Of a stretch of DNA of 64,000 nt, positions 41,350-50,708 are shown piece by piece (position 1 is the stretch's first letter; every line of letters starts with the position of its first letter). Origin of the DNA: Yponomeuta sedellus (lineage: Eukaryota; Arthropoda; Insecta; Lepidoptera; Yponomeutidae); NCBI GenBank assembly GCA_934045075.1, contig OW203726.1, positions 1,721,535 through 1,785,534 of the forward strand. The letters run 5' to 3'. The notes under the pieces are model-generated. The model did no database searches. It was not told the origin of the DNA and was given only the letters and a program-made list of their open reading frames with translations. Both the position numbers and the translations under genes were made by a program.

Positions 41350-41530
41350 CATTATTGCATTGTTTGAGAATGAAAAAACACATTAATAAAGACCCCCGGG
41401 AAGTTGTGGATTCGTGTACCTAGTGAAATTAAGATTCAAAAAACTTTGCTCAAACTTTCCAATAGAGACCCCGACTCTTTATCAATTGAAACTCGGGTGT
41501 ATTTATGTGAAGATTACTTTGATGTTATTC
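41350..41530 (+). pseudogene. THAP-type zinc-finger domain remnant
   Basis: One frame reads C-I-V-stop-E-stop-K-N-T, then LIKTPGKLWIRVPSEIKIQ, KTLLKLSNRDPDSLSIETRV, YLCEDYFDV. The spacing K-N-T..F/L-x-x-V-P..W-x-x-A/L..R-D-P..S-x-x-S/T-x-V-x-x-C-E-D-H-F fits the THAP C2CH fold. The second Cys codon is a stop and the zinc-ligand His of CEDHF is Tyr, so DNA binding is lost. THAP domains sit at the N-terminus of P-element-type transposases and host factors. No following coding block is visible. Confidence 0.55.
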
Positions 41531-41799
41531 CTATAATAATCGATGTCCACTGGCTCTGGCTGATAGATGTTTGTTTACGTACTTTAGACGGTTTCAAGAT
41601 GGCGCATAGCGTTTCGCCATTACGAATTAAACGAGGAAATTTTTTTTTACTTTGCAAATTTTGCAGCCATCCTGCATATTTACTTAGCAAAATCAAAATA
41701 TTTCGGTTTCTTACGTTAAATAATACTATATTGATTTTGTTAAGTAACTATGCAGGAGCAAATCAAATCGTATCTTTCTAATTATTTTATGTTTGTTTT

Positions 41800-41945
41800 T
41801 TCCTGGTGTACAATAAAGAATATTTAAATATATTGAATATTTAAAGAATATATAGGCCGCCACTTGTACTGTACTGTTATTTTATAAGTCTCTTATGTAA
41901 TCCTTGGTGTACATGCAATAAAGAATATTCTATCTATCTAATATT
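41800..41945 (+). mobile_element. LINE 3'-tail (jockey/CR1-like)
   Basis: Two nested ends: GTGTACAATAAAGAATATTT and GTACATGCAATAAAGAATAT, TCTATCTATCTA, with GGCCGCCACTTGTAC between. Confidence 0.65.
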
Positions 41946-41974
41946 GTTATCTTATCTTATAACTGAGTAAAATA

Positions 41975-42175
41975 CATTCAGTTCGAGGTGGTCATCACCA
42001 TCATCATCAACAGCCATTTGAGGCTCACAGTAGGACTTAGACCTCCTTTATAGTTTTCCAAGCTTCACGATCCTGTGCCGTTAAGCAATATATAGATAGA
42101 TGGACAATTTTTATTGTTTACAAGAAATTGCAATTACAACTTTAAAAAATAGTAGATTGCAGCACATACAATTGG
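41975..42175 (+). repeat. Composite repeat, copy 2
   Basis: Collinear with 40858-41060. Confidence 0.65.
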
Positions 42176-42504
42176 TTGGAGAACTTTTCAATGCATCCCC
42201 AAATGTATCCTACTGCTGAGCAAACGCCTCCTCCTTGTTAGGAGGCCTCCGCAAAGCTCCTAAGTTAAAGAATGAAAACATTCTGAGGAAAGTGTTTTCT
42301 AATGACTCACCTTGCTTATACACTGGTAATTGGTAATAACCTTTTAATTAACTTTTTAATGTATGATTGGATTAACTATTAAGAATATTACAATTTCGTG
42401 AATCAATATGTGACATGTATTATTACGTATCTTAATCAGTTATGTTTTCGGATTTCGGTATGAAATAAAAACATTTTAATTTATACACAGTTATTTTATG
42501 AACC
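42176..42504. other. Unassigned sequence
   Basis: An RTE-like scrap CTACTGCTGAGCAAACGCCT near 42205 resembles the reversed end at 37450. The rest is A+T-rich. Confidence 0.35.
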
Positions 42505-42675
42505 TATTTAGAGGCTAAAAATTCCACCCATGCCGGGACTCGAACCCGCGACCTCTAACAGTGCCAGAGGTTAACCGTGCCACAGGTCGCGGGTTCGAGT
42601 CCCGGCATGGGTGGAATTTTTAGCCTCTCAAAGGTTTTTAAAATTGTCCTTAACACGGGTAGTGAATTAAAAAGA
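42505..42675. mobile_element. SINE-A inverted palindrome
   Basis: AACCTATTTAGAGGCTAAAA, CATGCCGGGACTCGAACCCG (minus) faces CGGGTTCGAGTCCCGGCATG, AATTTTTAGCCTCTC (plus). Between them is only CGACCTCTAACAGTGCCAGA-like sequence, so both A boxes are gone. It can fold into a hairpin of about 70 bp arms. Confidence 0.8.
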
Positions 42676-42714
42676 ATAATAGTTGTTATATGGGTCGAAA
42701 CTTTGGGAATTGAG

Positions 42715-42785
42715 ATTATAACGTTTTACCTAATAAATAATCGCAATTAAATCCGTTTAACATAAAACTGTATTAAAATAGTACA
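42715..42785 (+). mobile_element. Rep-P end fragment
   Basis: AACGTTTTACCTAATAAATA, ATCGCAATTAAATCCGTTTA. Confidence 0.45.
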
Positions 42786-42939
42786 TTACACAACTAGGGT
42801 GGTAATACAAAGAAAGGCCGAGATCGCAGAAGTTTGCGGCCCGAGCTGCAAGCGAGGGACGTAAATATGCGATCGAGAGCTTTCTTTATTAGCTCCCGTG
42901 TTGTGTACATCTTTTTATGTCTACACTTGGCCAGAAAGC

Positions 42940-42974
42940 GGCTTTTTCCGTACGCGCAGCGTGCGGAAAAAGCC
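42940..42974. other. Perfect hairpin
   Basis: GGCTTTTTCCG and CGGAAAAAGCC with loop TACGCGCAGCGTG; the surrounding 42795-42985 is a G+C-richer segment, perhaps a MITE end. Confidence 0.55.
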
Positions 42975-43060
42975 ACTATATTGCCAGGTGTGGCATAAAT
43001 AATTATACTTTATTGCAAATGAAACATTAAACAGGACATTACATTGAAATAACATGTAAC

Positions 43061-43105
43061 TACAAAGGCGAGTTTGTACGAGTACTAGATAAGCTCGCCT
43101 TTGTA
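43061..43105. other. Hairpin
   Basis: TACAAAGGCGAG and CTCGCCTTTGTA with a 21-base loop. Confidence 0.55.
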
Positions 43106-43165
43106 CATGCTTAGATAATATTTTTTTCCTCACAATAATTGTGCTTATTATATGATAAAAACCAC

Positions 43166-43431
43166 ATCTACTTCTACTTCAGGCTATATTAGTCCACTGC
43201 TGGACATAGCCCTCCCCTAATGAGCGCCACAAAGCAAGGTTGTGCCATCATTGGGGGGTAATGCCCATAATCCCCACGCTGGGCATGCGGGTTGGGGATT
43301 GCAGTTTGGTGGAATTGCACTGCAGGGGGCGCTGCTGCCCACCCCCCGGTTTGTGTCCCTTAGTCGCCTTTTACGACACCCGCGGGAAGAATTTGGGTTG
43401 GTGCTAAACTCTAGGCCGACACCACACAGCA
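43166..43431 (-). mobile_element. SINE-R, full-length copy
   Basis: Collinear with 26379-26640. TGCTGTGTGGTGTCGGCCTA begins it (minus) and a TGAAGTAGAAGTAGA tail ends it. Confidence 0.82.
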
Positions 43432-43756
43432 CGAACCGCATGCTAAATTTGCATGCGAAAAACCACTTGCTAAATATTTATTAGTACTGGAATTTAGAAA
43501 CCGCAGTGACGAAATGGTTTTAAAGATCTAAGTCAAACAATTTAATCAAACGTAAGTGTGGGTCAGCATGGATGGATATAACGGCTTTAAAGATTCAGGT
43601 CATGTCTCTTGGTACAGGTTGCGAAGCCCAACATTTTCTTTCGAAAATAAGGGTAAGATTGTCTTGAAACAAGATTCTCTAGGGTTCAGTCTTGCAGATA
43701 GGTATAGGTAGGTATCGACGGCTTTTCTTAAAGTTTATTTTCTTTTCCGTATTATG

Positions 43757-44124
43757 AAGCGCTCGTGGCCTAGGCGAACCGAGTGATTGGAATCAAGCAC
43801 GTGGCTAAGCAACAACAGGCGCGGTCAGGTACGGGATGGGTGAGCGTCCCGTGACTACCGCTAGTGGCATTTTTCCGAGCGCTTCCGTGCTTCGCAAGGC
43901 ACGCAAAGCCGTTGGTGCCGGCTGTCATATAATGGCAGTCGTTAAGCCATGTCAGAGGCCTTATGGGCGGCTTGATAACTTCTGACAGTAAGGCCCGCCA
44001 CTATCTTACGAGTACAATCCTCCACCAACCCGGACTTGGCCCCCGTTGTGGAGTATGGCCTAACCTTCCTGCGATGTAGGAAGAGACCCGTGCCCCAGCA
44101 GTGGGGACATACAAGGGTTGATAA
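43757..44124 (+). mobile_element. SINE-5S, full-length reference copy
   Basis: Head GAAGCGCTCGTGGCCTAGGC, 5S-like part GGCTAAGCAACAACAGGCGC, GGTACGGGATGGGTGAGCGT, CCCGTGACTACCGC. Middle: TTCCGTGCTTCGCAAGGCAC, GTTGGTGCCGGCTGTCATAT. 3' part: CCAACCCGGACTTGGCCCCC, GACCCGTGCCCCAGCAGTGG, GGACATACAAGGGTTGATA. The 5S-like block aligns with the box A/IE/C region of 5S rRNA genes (the internal Pol III promoter). Confidence 0.85.
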
Positions 44125-44304
44125 TCTTATGAAATTATATTTACGAGATCAAATGAGATATTTTCATATGAGATTACTGTTGCTCATAGTAATGAGTAAA
44201 CCGCTTGAAGATTGGAACAATTATTTGCCTTTCGCTCATGTAATATTGTCATTTCTATTGTGTGAACGAGAGGACACTTTCCAACGCTCGAGAGTTTCCA
44301 ACGA

Positions 44305-44630
44305 GAGAGCGCTCTTTCCAACTGAGCTAATGGGCGACTCACCGGCATCAGTGAAATTTCAAACCTCTTTTACACTATAAATTCTCCGTATTACGTACAG
44401 GTAGCGACATCTGGCTGAAGTAAATGTGAATCTGAAGTAATGAATCCCGGCATGGGTGGAATTTTTAGCCTCTAAATAGGTTTTTAAAGTAATCTAACGT
44501 GTTCTGTTGTAAAGTAATATATTTAAAAACCTATTTAGAGGCTAAAAATTTTTAGCCTCTAAATAGGTTTTTAAATTTGTTCCTTGGCACGGGTTAGTGC
44601 ATTAAAAATAAAAAAAGTATAACTAATATA
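44305..44630. mobile_element. SINE-A rearranged copies
   Basis: A minus unit fragment (AACTGAGCTAATGGGCGACT, 44320), a plus 3' half (44445-44490), then a tail palindrome, AAAAACCTATTTAGAGGCTA against TAGCCTCTAAATAGGTTTTT, at 44524-44574, and a plus tail. Confidence 0.7.
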
Positions 44631-44639
44631 TTCCTTTTT

Positions 44640-44790
44640 AAAATAAACGACTTTAATCGCGATTGTAATTACCTAGGTAAAGTGTAATTACCTTAATTTC
44701 TGACTTTTCCGCAACGTTGCAGTTGCCGTAGACTCATAAGACCCGTTCAATATTTAACTTTGTATGTATGAGCATCTATATATCTATCTT
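44640..44790 (-). mobile_element. Rep-P fragment
   Basis: Shares TAATTACCTTAATTTCTGAC, GCAACGTTGCAGTTGCCGTA and AAGACCCGTTCAATATTTA with the family; the GAAAC core is mutated. Confidence 0.4.
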
Positions 44791-45035
44791 CAATCAGTCC
44801 ACATCAGCCCACTGCTGGGCATAGGCCTCCTTTTTATTGCGCCATTCCTCACGGTCCTGTGCTAACCTGATCCATCTCTGACCCGCAACCCTCACGATGT
44901 CGTCTGACCATCGTGTCGGTGGTCTGCCTACCAACCTCCTTCCCTCCCTTGGCCACCACTCCAATACTGCCCTGGTCCACCGGCCGTCTTTCCTTCTAGC
45001 CAAGTGCCAATCTCCACTTTAAGTCTGTGATCCGC
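44790..45035 (-). pseudogene. RTE LINE 3' end, second lineage
   Basis: The minus strand translates LARRKDGRWTRAVLEWWPRE, GRRLVGRPPTRWSDDIVRVA, GQRWIRLAQDREEWRNKKEA and YAQQWADVD before a stop. A short CCCAGCAGTGGGCTGATGTG end follows. This is the intact C-terminus of an RTE-type ORF (WAGH lost upstream). The lineage is distinct from 943-1267 in sequence and 3' end, and similar scraps are at 16735 and 21345. Confidence 0.85.
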
Positions 45036-45639
45036 TCACCAATGCATTGAGAGTCATTAATAAATACTAATCTATTCTATTTAACGTCGTCATTTATTCA
45101 AAAACAAAGTGATTTTTTTATTAATCATCGTTTCTGCTTTCAGGGGTTTTGATACTGAAATATTTTTGTAGTCGACATTCGTTTTCCAGATACCAACTGT
45201 CAATGTCGATATCCTGCTGGCCATCCAATATGGATTCTCCTTGTTTTATATTTCATCCTCGGCGTATCATATTTTTTGCCTCCGCGGGCACAACAGGAGA
45301 GAAAATTAGACTTGTGGTACAAATGATGTCCTTATTGTCAAAAAAAAAAATTGTATTAATATTAATACATACGTAATATACGCAATACGTAAAATATTTA
45401 CGTAAAATCTTTTATTAACTGATCAGGATCAGGCTCAATTGACTTACATTTTCGGATTTTTTTTTCGTCTGTTCGATAAATTTATTTTTACGGGTAAAGA
45501 TCACAGAAAACAGGTGATTCAATATTTTAAAGTTAAAACATTGAATACATTAAACTTTTAAGCATTGGAGGTAGTCCAACTTTCAATGGTTTTACTTATT
45601 ATTTTCAATAGTTTCTTTTAAAAATTATTTTTGGTGGTG
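45036..45639. other. Unassigned sequence
   Basis: A 75-codon plus frame at 45149-45376 has no motif. No feature supported. Confidence 0.3.
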
Positions 45640-45800
45640 GTGCGTTCGTGTCTTGCTTCTGCTTGAAAAAGTGAGAGGAAGGGCGGTGCATTAACCAACC
45701 GCATGGTGCTTGTGGGATTTTTGGCGGATTTAGCAAATTCATTTTAACTTTTTAATGCTATTATGGATTTCTGCAAAGTAACGCCTGATGCTATACAACA
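45640..45800 (-). repeat. Rep-4 copy
   Basis: Reverse of 28360-28505: GGGCGGTGCATTAACCAACC, TGGGATTTTTGGCGGA, AACGCCTGATGCTATACAAC. Confidence 0.65.
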
Positions 45801-46499
45801 TATTTGTCTTCATAATTGTTAAGTAGGCATATCAGAATTAAATTTTTAACACATATTTGTAACGGAAACAGTAGGTACTCACAACTTTGTTTTAGTCTTA
45901 ATTTAAGAATCAGAAGCCTAGATAATAATGTTGATTAATAAACTAGTATCTAGTAATTGTAGATTGTATTGACTCTCTAAGGCTTTCTTAACCGCTACCT
46001 CTTCTACCTTGGGGCACTGCGCCACAACATGATGTTTAGCCCGCAGCACTGAGGTAATAGAGGGGCGGGGCAGGGGCGTAAACCAATACTAGTGCCGCTC
46101 ATTTATCCGGCTCTGAATATGGAAATGGCATATTTTCGCTTTGGACCAACGTGTTCCTTGGAACGGGATCGTTCACGGATTTACTACAGGGCCGCGTTGG
46201 TAAGAAGACTCGGCTGTGCCGTAGCTGAGCTTTCCTACTTGTTAATATGTGGGTTAATCGACTTTGCATTGTATGGGTGGATTACCTTAAGGTTTGTTTT
46301 TCCCTGCAACGCTCAGCCAGATGCAGCCGAACAGTGTTCGCTCATAAAACAAATGGTTTTTGTACAAAAAAAAAATAAACTAAGTCTAGAGGCGAGACCA
46401 GTATTCTATCCCTGCCTGAAAACAAATTAAAAAATGTCATTACATAAAAATTTCATTAGCTTATCTAATTTTAACTATGTATTTCTTCCGTTTTGTTTC
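45801..46499. other. Unassigned sequence
   Basis: A 112-codon plus frame (46092-46430) contains a hydrophobic stretch (LSYLLICGLIDFALYGWITL) but no recognised family or splice context. Confidence 0.3.
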
Positions 46500-46640
46500 G
46501 AATGCCTACCATTTAATTTCTTGCACCACCTGTGGTTGACTGGTAGAAAATGCTTATAGCATTAATTCCGCCAAATTGCCATTGTTTTTTTATTAGGTAC
46601 TTATGTGCAATAAACGTATTAATAATAATAATTAAAAAGG
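46500..46640 (+). mobile_element. LINE 3'-tail (jockey/CR1-like)
   Basis: ACCTGTGGTTGACTGGTAGA, AAATGCTTATAGCATTAATT, CCGCC, then GTGCAATAAACGTATTAATA. A close variant of other LINE ends in the window. Confidence 0.6.
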
Positions 46641-46959
46641 CGCTATGTAAAAAGGCCTATTATAGAATAGATGACTTTATAAATGATGTAAGCCCTTGGC
46701 AGTAGACTAATTCCACAACGAGTCAATCATAGTTGTTAAAATTTCATATGTTGCAAACCGCAGTAGAATTACTGCAATCCTCAGTGTTAGTTATATCTTT
46801 TTCTTTTGTAAAGTTTCTACAGATGACGAGATTGCATATTAGTAAATATATCATACATTCTATAACTGACAAAAACATAATCTACAGGTTTGCTAAAGTT
46901 TATTCGAATGGTGGCGTGGTGGCCGGGTCGTCTATCTACCTCCAAAATGGTTGAGACTG

Positions 46960-47455
46960 ATGATGGCTGACGTCTGCGTTATGCTCGTGAACGAGTGCTG
47001 TTCGTGTGTCTGGCCGCAGCACTTGTAATGTTTTCCCGACCTATGTACAACACTAATGCTTTGGCATTAAAAGTTATTAATGGCAATCACGGAATCTTAA
47101 TACGTATAGGTGTTAACTGATGTAGTAATTATATTCTTTTTAATGCACTAACCCGTGCTAAGGACAATTTAAAAAACCTATTTAGAGGCAAAATATAATT
47201 TATTAGAATCTATTTAGAATCCCGGCATGGGTGGATTTTTTAGCCTCTAAATAGGTTTTAAAAAATGATGTACCTAGTAGATTTAAGATGACTTGAGAAA
47301 AGATGGTCAGACTGGAGTTTTTTTTTCCGCTGCCTTTTTCTTCACTACACTACGGCCCGAAGGCAGCGGCTTTCACTTTCATATTACACTGTACTTTGAC
47401 ATTCAGCAAAAAGAATGTAAATCCTTTACGTTGAAATAAATTGAATTGAGTATGC
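46960..47455 (+). repeat. Rep-2 copy, interrupted by SINE-A
   Basis: The upstream part ACGAGTGCTGTTCGTGTGTC, GGCCGCAGCACTTGTAATGT matches 52190-52270. The downstream part from 47273 (CCTAGTAGATTTAAGATGAC) matches 52370-52530 and reversed 6620-6850. Confidence 0.65.
47125..47265. mobile_element. SINE-A inverted remnant with 7 bp TSD
   Basis: TGATGTA duplicates at 47118-47124 and 47266-47272. The insert has a minus tail (AATGCACTAACCCGTGCTAA) and a plus 3' half (AATCCCGGCATGGGTGG). Rep-2 at 52370 shows the uninterrupted ACTGATGTACCTA. Confidence 0.75.
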
Positions 47456-47796
47456 TTAACATTCACGTTTTGACTTTCTGTCGACGTCGAGTAAGAGACT
47501 TAGGAGAATTTGCTGCCGAAAGTACCACCACGGCAGCCGGGACTCGAGGTAGCTAATAGATGGTGATCTTGTCTACCTAAAATATTCAATATGAGTTTTT
47601 TATATTTATCTGACAACCCTGTAAAAATTGTTACTGACAAATAGTTTTATGCACTAAGAGTGGCAAAATAAAGCAAAGAAAATCGAATAGAAATGATAAT
47701 GCAGCAAGAACACAGTGAAATTTGTATTTTTCCTGTCAAATCTATGCTCTCGAGACCTGTCTCCACCTCCGTGAGTACCAGACATGTCTCGGTCTC

Positions 47797-47991
47797 ATAT
47801 GTCAAAATAAGAGTATAACTTGTACAAAATCATCTCGGCAATGCCGCCGTATTACCCAGTTGTAGACAAGTCTCGGTCACCTTCATCTAGGTCGCGGTCG
47901 CCATTTTAGAAGACATTTCGGGCTCCAAAGAGAAATTGTAATGTTTGCAAAGAGAAGGGGAGTTATCGTCTCATACGTCAAAATAAGAGTC
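47797..47991. repeat. Tandem duplication, unit 1
   Basis: TCTCGGCAATGCCGCCGTAT, TACCCAGTTGTAGACAAGTC, TCGGTCACC; it recurs at 48529-48655. The motif TCTCATA(T/C)GTCAAAATAAGAG occurs at both 47793 and 47970. Confidence 0.8.
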
Positions 47992-47994
47992 TAA

Positions 47995-48508
47995 GGCTGT
48001 TTGTCCTTCGCCGCCGTCACCGAGAACGAGATGACGGCGCCGAAGTACATACATTTATTGAAGCCACGTGTCCACCGCACATCCGTCACCCGAGCGCCGT
48101 CATCCCGGCCGCCGAAATTACGAGTAGGTCGGCGTGACCGCTAGAACGTGGCCCGAGATTTTGACGGGCCGAGGTGCCGGCAATACAAAACACATATGAA
48201 CTTGTCCACACACTGCTGTCGCCGCCGCACCGTACACGAGCTCAGTTATTCTTTGTCTGTCATCAATTATCATAATATATCATTGTAATAAAAATGTCCA
48301 AAAACTTTAAATACGATATTTATTCATTAATAGAAGTTATAGAAAGTAAAGAATGTTTGGTACAGTTGGAACAAACTAAACCATCGCGATGATAACCGAT
48401 GAATCGGTCGCTGTGGACAAACGATCGCCGTCACGTCATATTAAACTCGGCCCGAAATAATCTCGTTCTCGGTGACGTCCCGGTGACGGCGGCGGTGGAC
48501 AAACAGCC
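47995..48508. mobile_element. PIF/Harbinger-type element, non-autonomous, 514 bp
   Basis: Ends GGCTGTTTGTCC and GGACAAACAGCC, with longer similarity (GCCGCCGTCACCGAGAACGA against TCGTTCTCGGTGACGTC). TAA is duplicated at 47992-47994 and 48509-48511, as expected for PIF/Harbinger (TWA). Near 48292 an ATG opens MSKNFKYDIYSLIEVIESKE, CLVQLEQTKPS, then a stop. This resembles the first helix of a MADF (Myb/SANT-like) domain of the element's second protein. No DDE gene. Confidence 0.8.
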
Positions 48509-48511
48509 TAA

Positions 48512-48660
48512 CCCGGACAAAATAATCTCGGCAATGCTGCCGTATTACCCAGTTGTAGACAAGTCTCGGTCACCTCCAATTAGGTCGTGGTCGCCATGTT
48601 AGCGTCGAGACATTTCAGGCTTCATAGAGAAATTGAAATGTTTTCATAGAGAAGGCAATT
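48512..48660. repeat. Tandem duplication, unit 2
   Basis: AAAATAATCTCGGCAATGCT to GAAATGTTTTCATAGAGAAG; see unit 1. Confidence 0.75.
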
Positions 48661-48824
48661 TCTCGAGCGTGGCATGCTAAGCGAACAGCAAAGATCGTCA
48701 CATGCAAACTGTAAGCAAAAAAGTTTGAAAAGTGCAGCTCTAGCTGATAGTTAATCGAATACTTTTTTATGCAGCTCAAATACGTCCCCTTCTCTCAGAA
48801 AGAGAGAGAGAAGATAAGATATTC

Positions 48825-48965
48825 TTACCAGAAAATAATTACAGAGGCAATAGTTACAAAAGAAGAGGTACAATAGGCGGCCCTTTTGCTGATAGCAATT
48901 TCTTCCAGGCAATCTTACATCGGAAAGATTGCAGAAGGAGAAATTGATGAGACGGGTGGTTGGTG
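48825..48965 (-). mobile_element. LINE 3'-tail fragment
   Basis: AGATAAGATATTCTTACCAG, AAAATAATTACAGAGGCAAT, AGGCGGCCCTTTTGCTGATA, TTTCTTCCAGGCAATCTTAC. Confidence 0.65.
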
Positions 48966-49309
48966 CTCATCTAATATTTATGTACATTCGTATATGTAAT
49001 AAAATAAACTTACATAGATAAATAATATTATAAATATATACATAAACATTAAATTATAATAGCAAGCATGACGTATAATTACCACGAATGTCCACCGTGG
49101 ATTGTAGCACAAAATAATGAACTTTAAAGGAAAACTACGTAGTCCTTGCAAGTTCACGAGCATTGGGCGACTACCTTTTAAACGCAAAACTACGTACAAA
49201 ATGCATTGAATTAACCGTCAATCCACAGACTCAATGGAATCCATTGAGTCAATTACGTTGATGAAGTTGGTAGTTCTGTAAGGCGGATGAAACCAGTCAC
49301 TTTACCTCC

Positions 49310-49560
49310 ACCCTGACCACTCCACTCTTTTCTCAAGTCATCTTACCCAAATACATCAATTTTAATTTAAGAAGACTTGAGAAAAGATCTTACGCATTCA
49401 TCTTAAACCAAATACATCAATTTTGGTTTAAGATCACTTGAGAAAAGATGGTCAGAGTGGAGTATTTATTGCCGCTGCCTTTTACTCCACTACAATACGA
49501 TCGGAAGGCAGTGGCTTAGAATGTAAATTCCTTGCGTTGAAATAAATTGAATTTAATTAC
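49310..49560. repeat. Rep-2 derived inverted repeat
   Basis: CCACTCTTTTCTCAAGTCAT and ACTTGAGAAAAGATGGTCAG bracket two AATACATCAATTTT(A/G) segments. The right end GCGTTGAAATAAATTGAATT is the normal family 3' end. Confidence 0.6.
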
Positions 49561-50224
49561 CTTCAGAACCCTACTCTGCGTGTGCCCTGACACGCACAAG
49601 GTCGGTTTTTTACATGAAAACGTGACTTCTTAACCCAATTAACGAAACTGGCGGTTGCAAAAGAAGGTAACAACTACAGCGAAACATAAACCAACTACCA
49701 ACCTACGAGTATGTACAAACTTTGGTCGTCCGCAGACCTACCCCATCTACCTCGCGGAAGTAAATCCACCATCATTCAGAGTCATAAAAAGCCAACCTGC
49801 CAAAACTCCCACCCTCACCCCCTCAACCCCCGTTTCCGACTGTATGCTACCGCCCAGGGTACATAAAAGCGCCAAGTTCCCGCTGCCGTTCTGCCGAACC
49901 AATTTGAGTTTTGTCTTCAAGGCATTAAGGTTTGGCGGAAGTGTAACGAGAGTTGGTTATTTAAACCTCTGCAGGACGTATGTGAATATGCGAAGTTTCG
50001 GAATGATAGTTTTGTTTATTGACGTACCGAGTTGTAGTACCTACTGTTTGTTTCAGAGTGAATATTGATGCCGCGGAGTTTTGTGACCCGCGTATTTTTG
50101 CGGGAAAATGTGGGAGGTTTCGTGAAAAAATTGGATTAGCAGTCAAACTACGTACCTACCAGTATTTTTATATCATAGTTCTCTTTCGGTGTTTTATTAG
50201 GTATTGTCCTGATGATGATGATAT
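49561..50224. other. Unassigned sequence with a 137-codon open frame
   Basis: 49655-50068 is open on plus (Thr/Pro-rich N-terminus, e.g. PAKTPTLTPSTPVSD). No recognised domain, no conserved context; I treat it as chance. Confidence 0.25.
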
Positions 50225-50400
50225 CAATCCTTTGTATGGTCATATGTATGGTCATAACTTCTGACAGTAAAGCCAGCCACTGTCTTATAAATTATAATCC
50301 TCCACTAACCCGGACTTGACCCCTACGAGAGTGGCCTAACCTTCCTGCGATGCAGGAAGAGACCCGTGCCCCAGCAGTTGGGACATATACAAGGGTTTAT
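50225..50400 (+). mobile_element. SINE-5S 3' fragment
   Basis: CATAACTTCTGACAGTAAAG, CTAACCCGGACTTGACCCCT, GATGCAGGAAGAGACCCGTG, TTGGGACATATACAAGGGTT. Confidence 0.75.
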
Positions 50401-50483
50401 TTACATCGATTTAAGTATGGATTTGAACAGTTAGTACGGTCAGACAAGTAAGGATTTGAAACCACTACATGGCCGCAATGCCG

Positions 50484-50602
50484 CTGACAAGATAAGATAA
50501 GAATATTTTTTATTGTACACACCAGAAAATAATTACAGAGACAGTAAGAAGTGGTACAATTGGCGGCCTTATAGCATTTTTTTCCAGGTAACCTTAAATG
50601 CA
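50484..50602 (-). mobile_element. LINE 3'-tail
   Basis: AAGATAAGATAAGAATATTT, TTTATTGTACACACCAGAAA, ATTGGCGGCCTTATAGCA. Confidence 0.7.
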
Positions 50603-50708
50603 GATGTTGGATGCGGCAAGCTGAAGACGGGCGCTATGGCGCTCGTTAGGGAAGGGCTATGTCCAGCAGTGGACTTTATAATATAGCCTGAAGAAGAACA
50701 AGAAAAAG
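50603..50708 (+). mobile_element. RTE LINE 3' end inserted in a LINE tail
   Basis: GATGTTGGATGCGGCAAGCT, GAAGACGGGCGCTATGGCGC, AGGGCTATGTCCAGCAGTGG, tail GAAGAAGAACAAGAAAAAG. CCTTAAAT(G/C)- sequence occurs on both sides (50590 and 50710), a possible TSD. The LINE-tail text ACCTTAAATCGGAAAGATTG resumes after it. Confidence 0.7.

Noticed and set aside
46092..46430. 112-codon ORF with a hydrophobic segment as a membrane protein gene
   Set aside because: Composition alone; no start context, splice sites or family resemblance.
49655..50068. 137-codon plus-strand ORF as a gene
   Set aside because: Low-complexity Thr/Pro start, no domain, and no conserved or repeated counterpart in the window.
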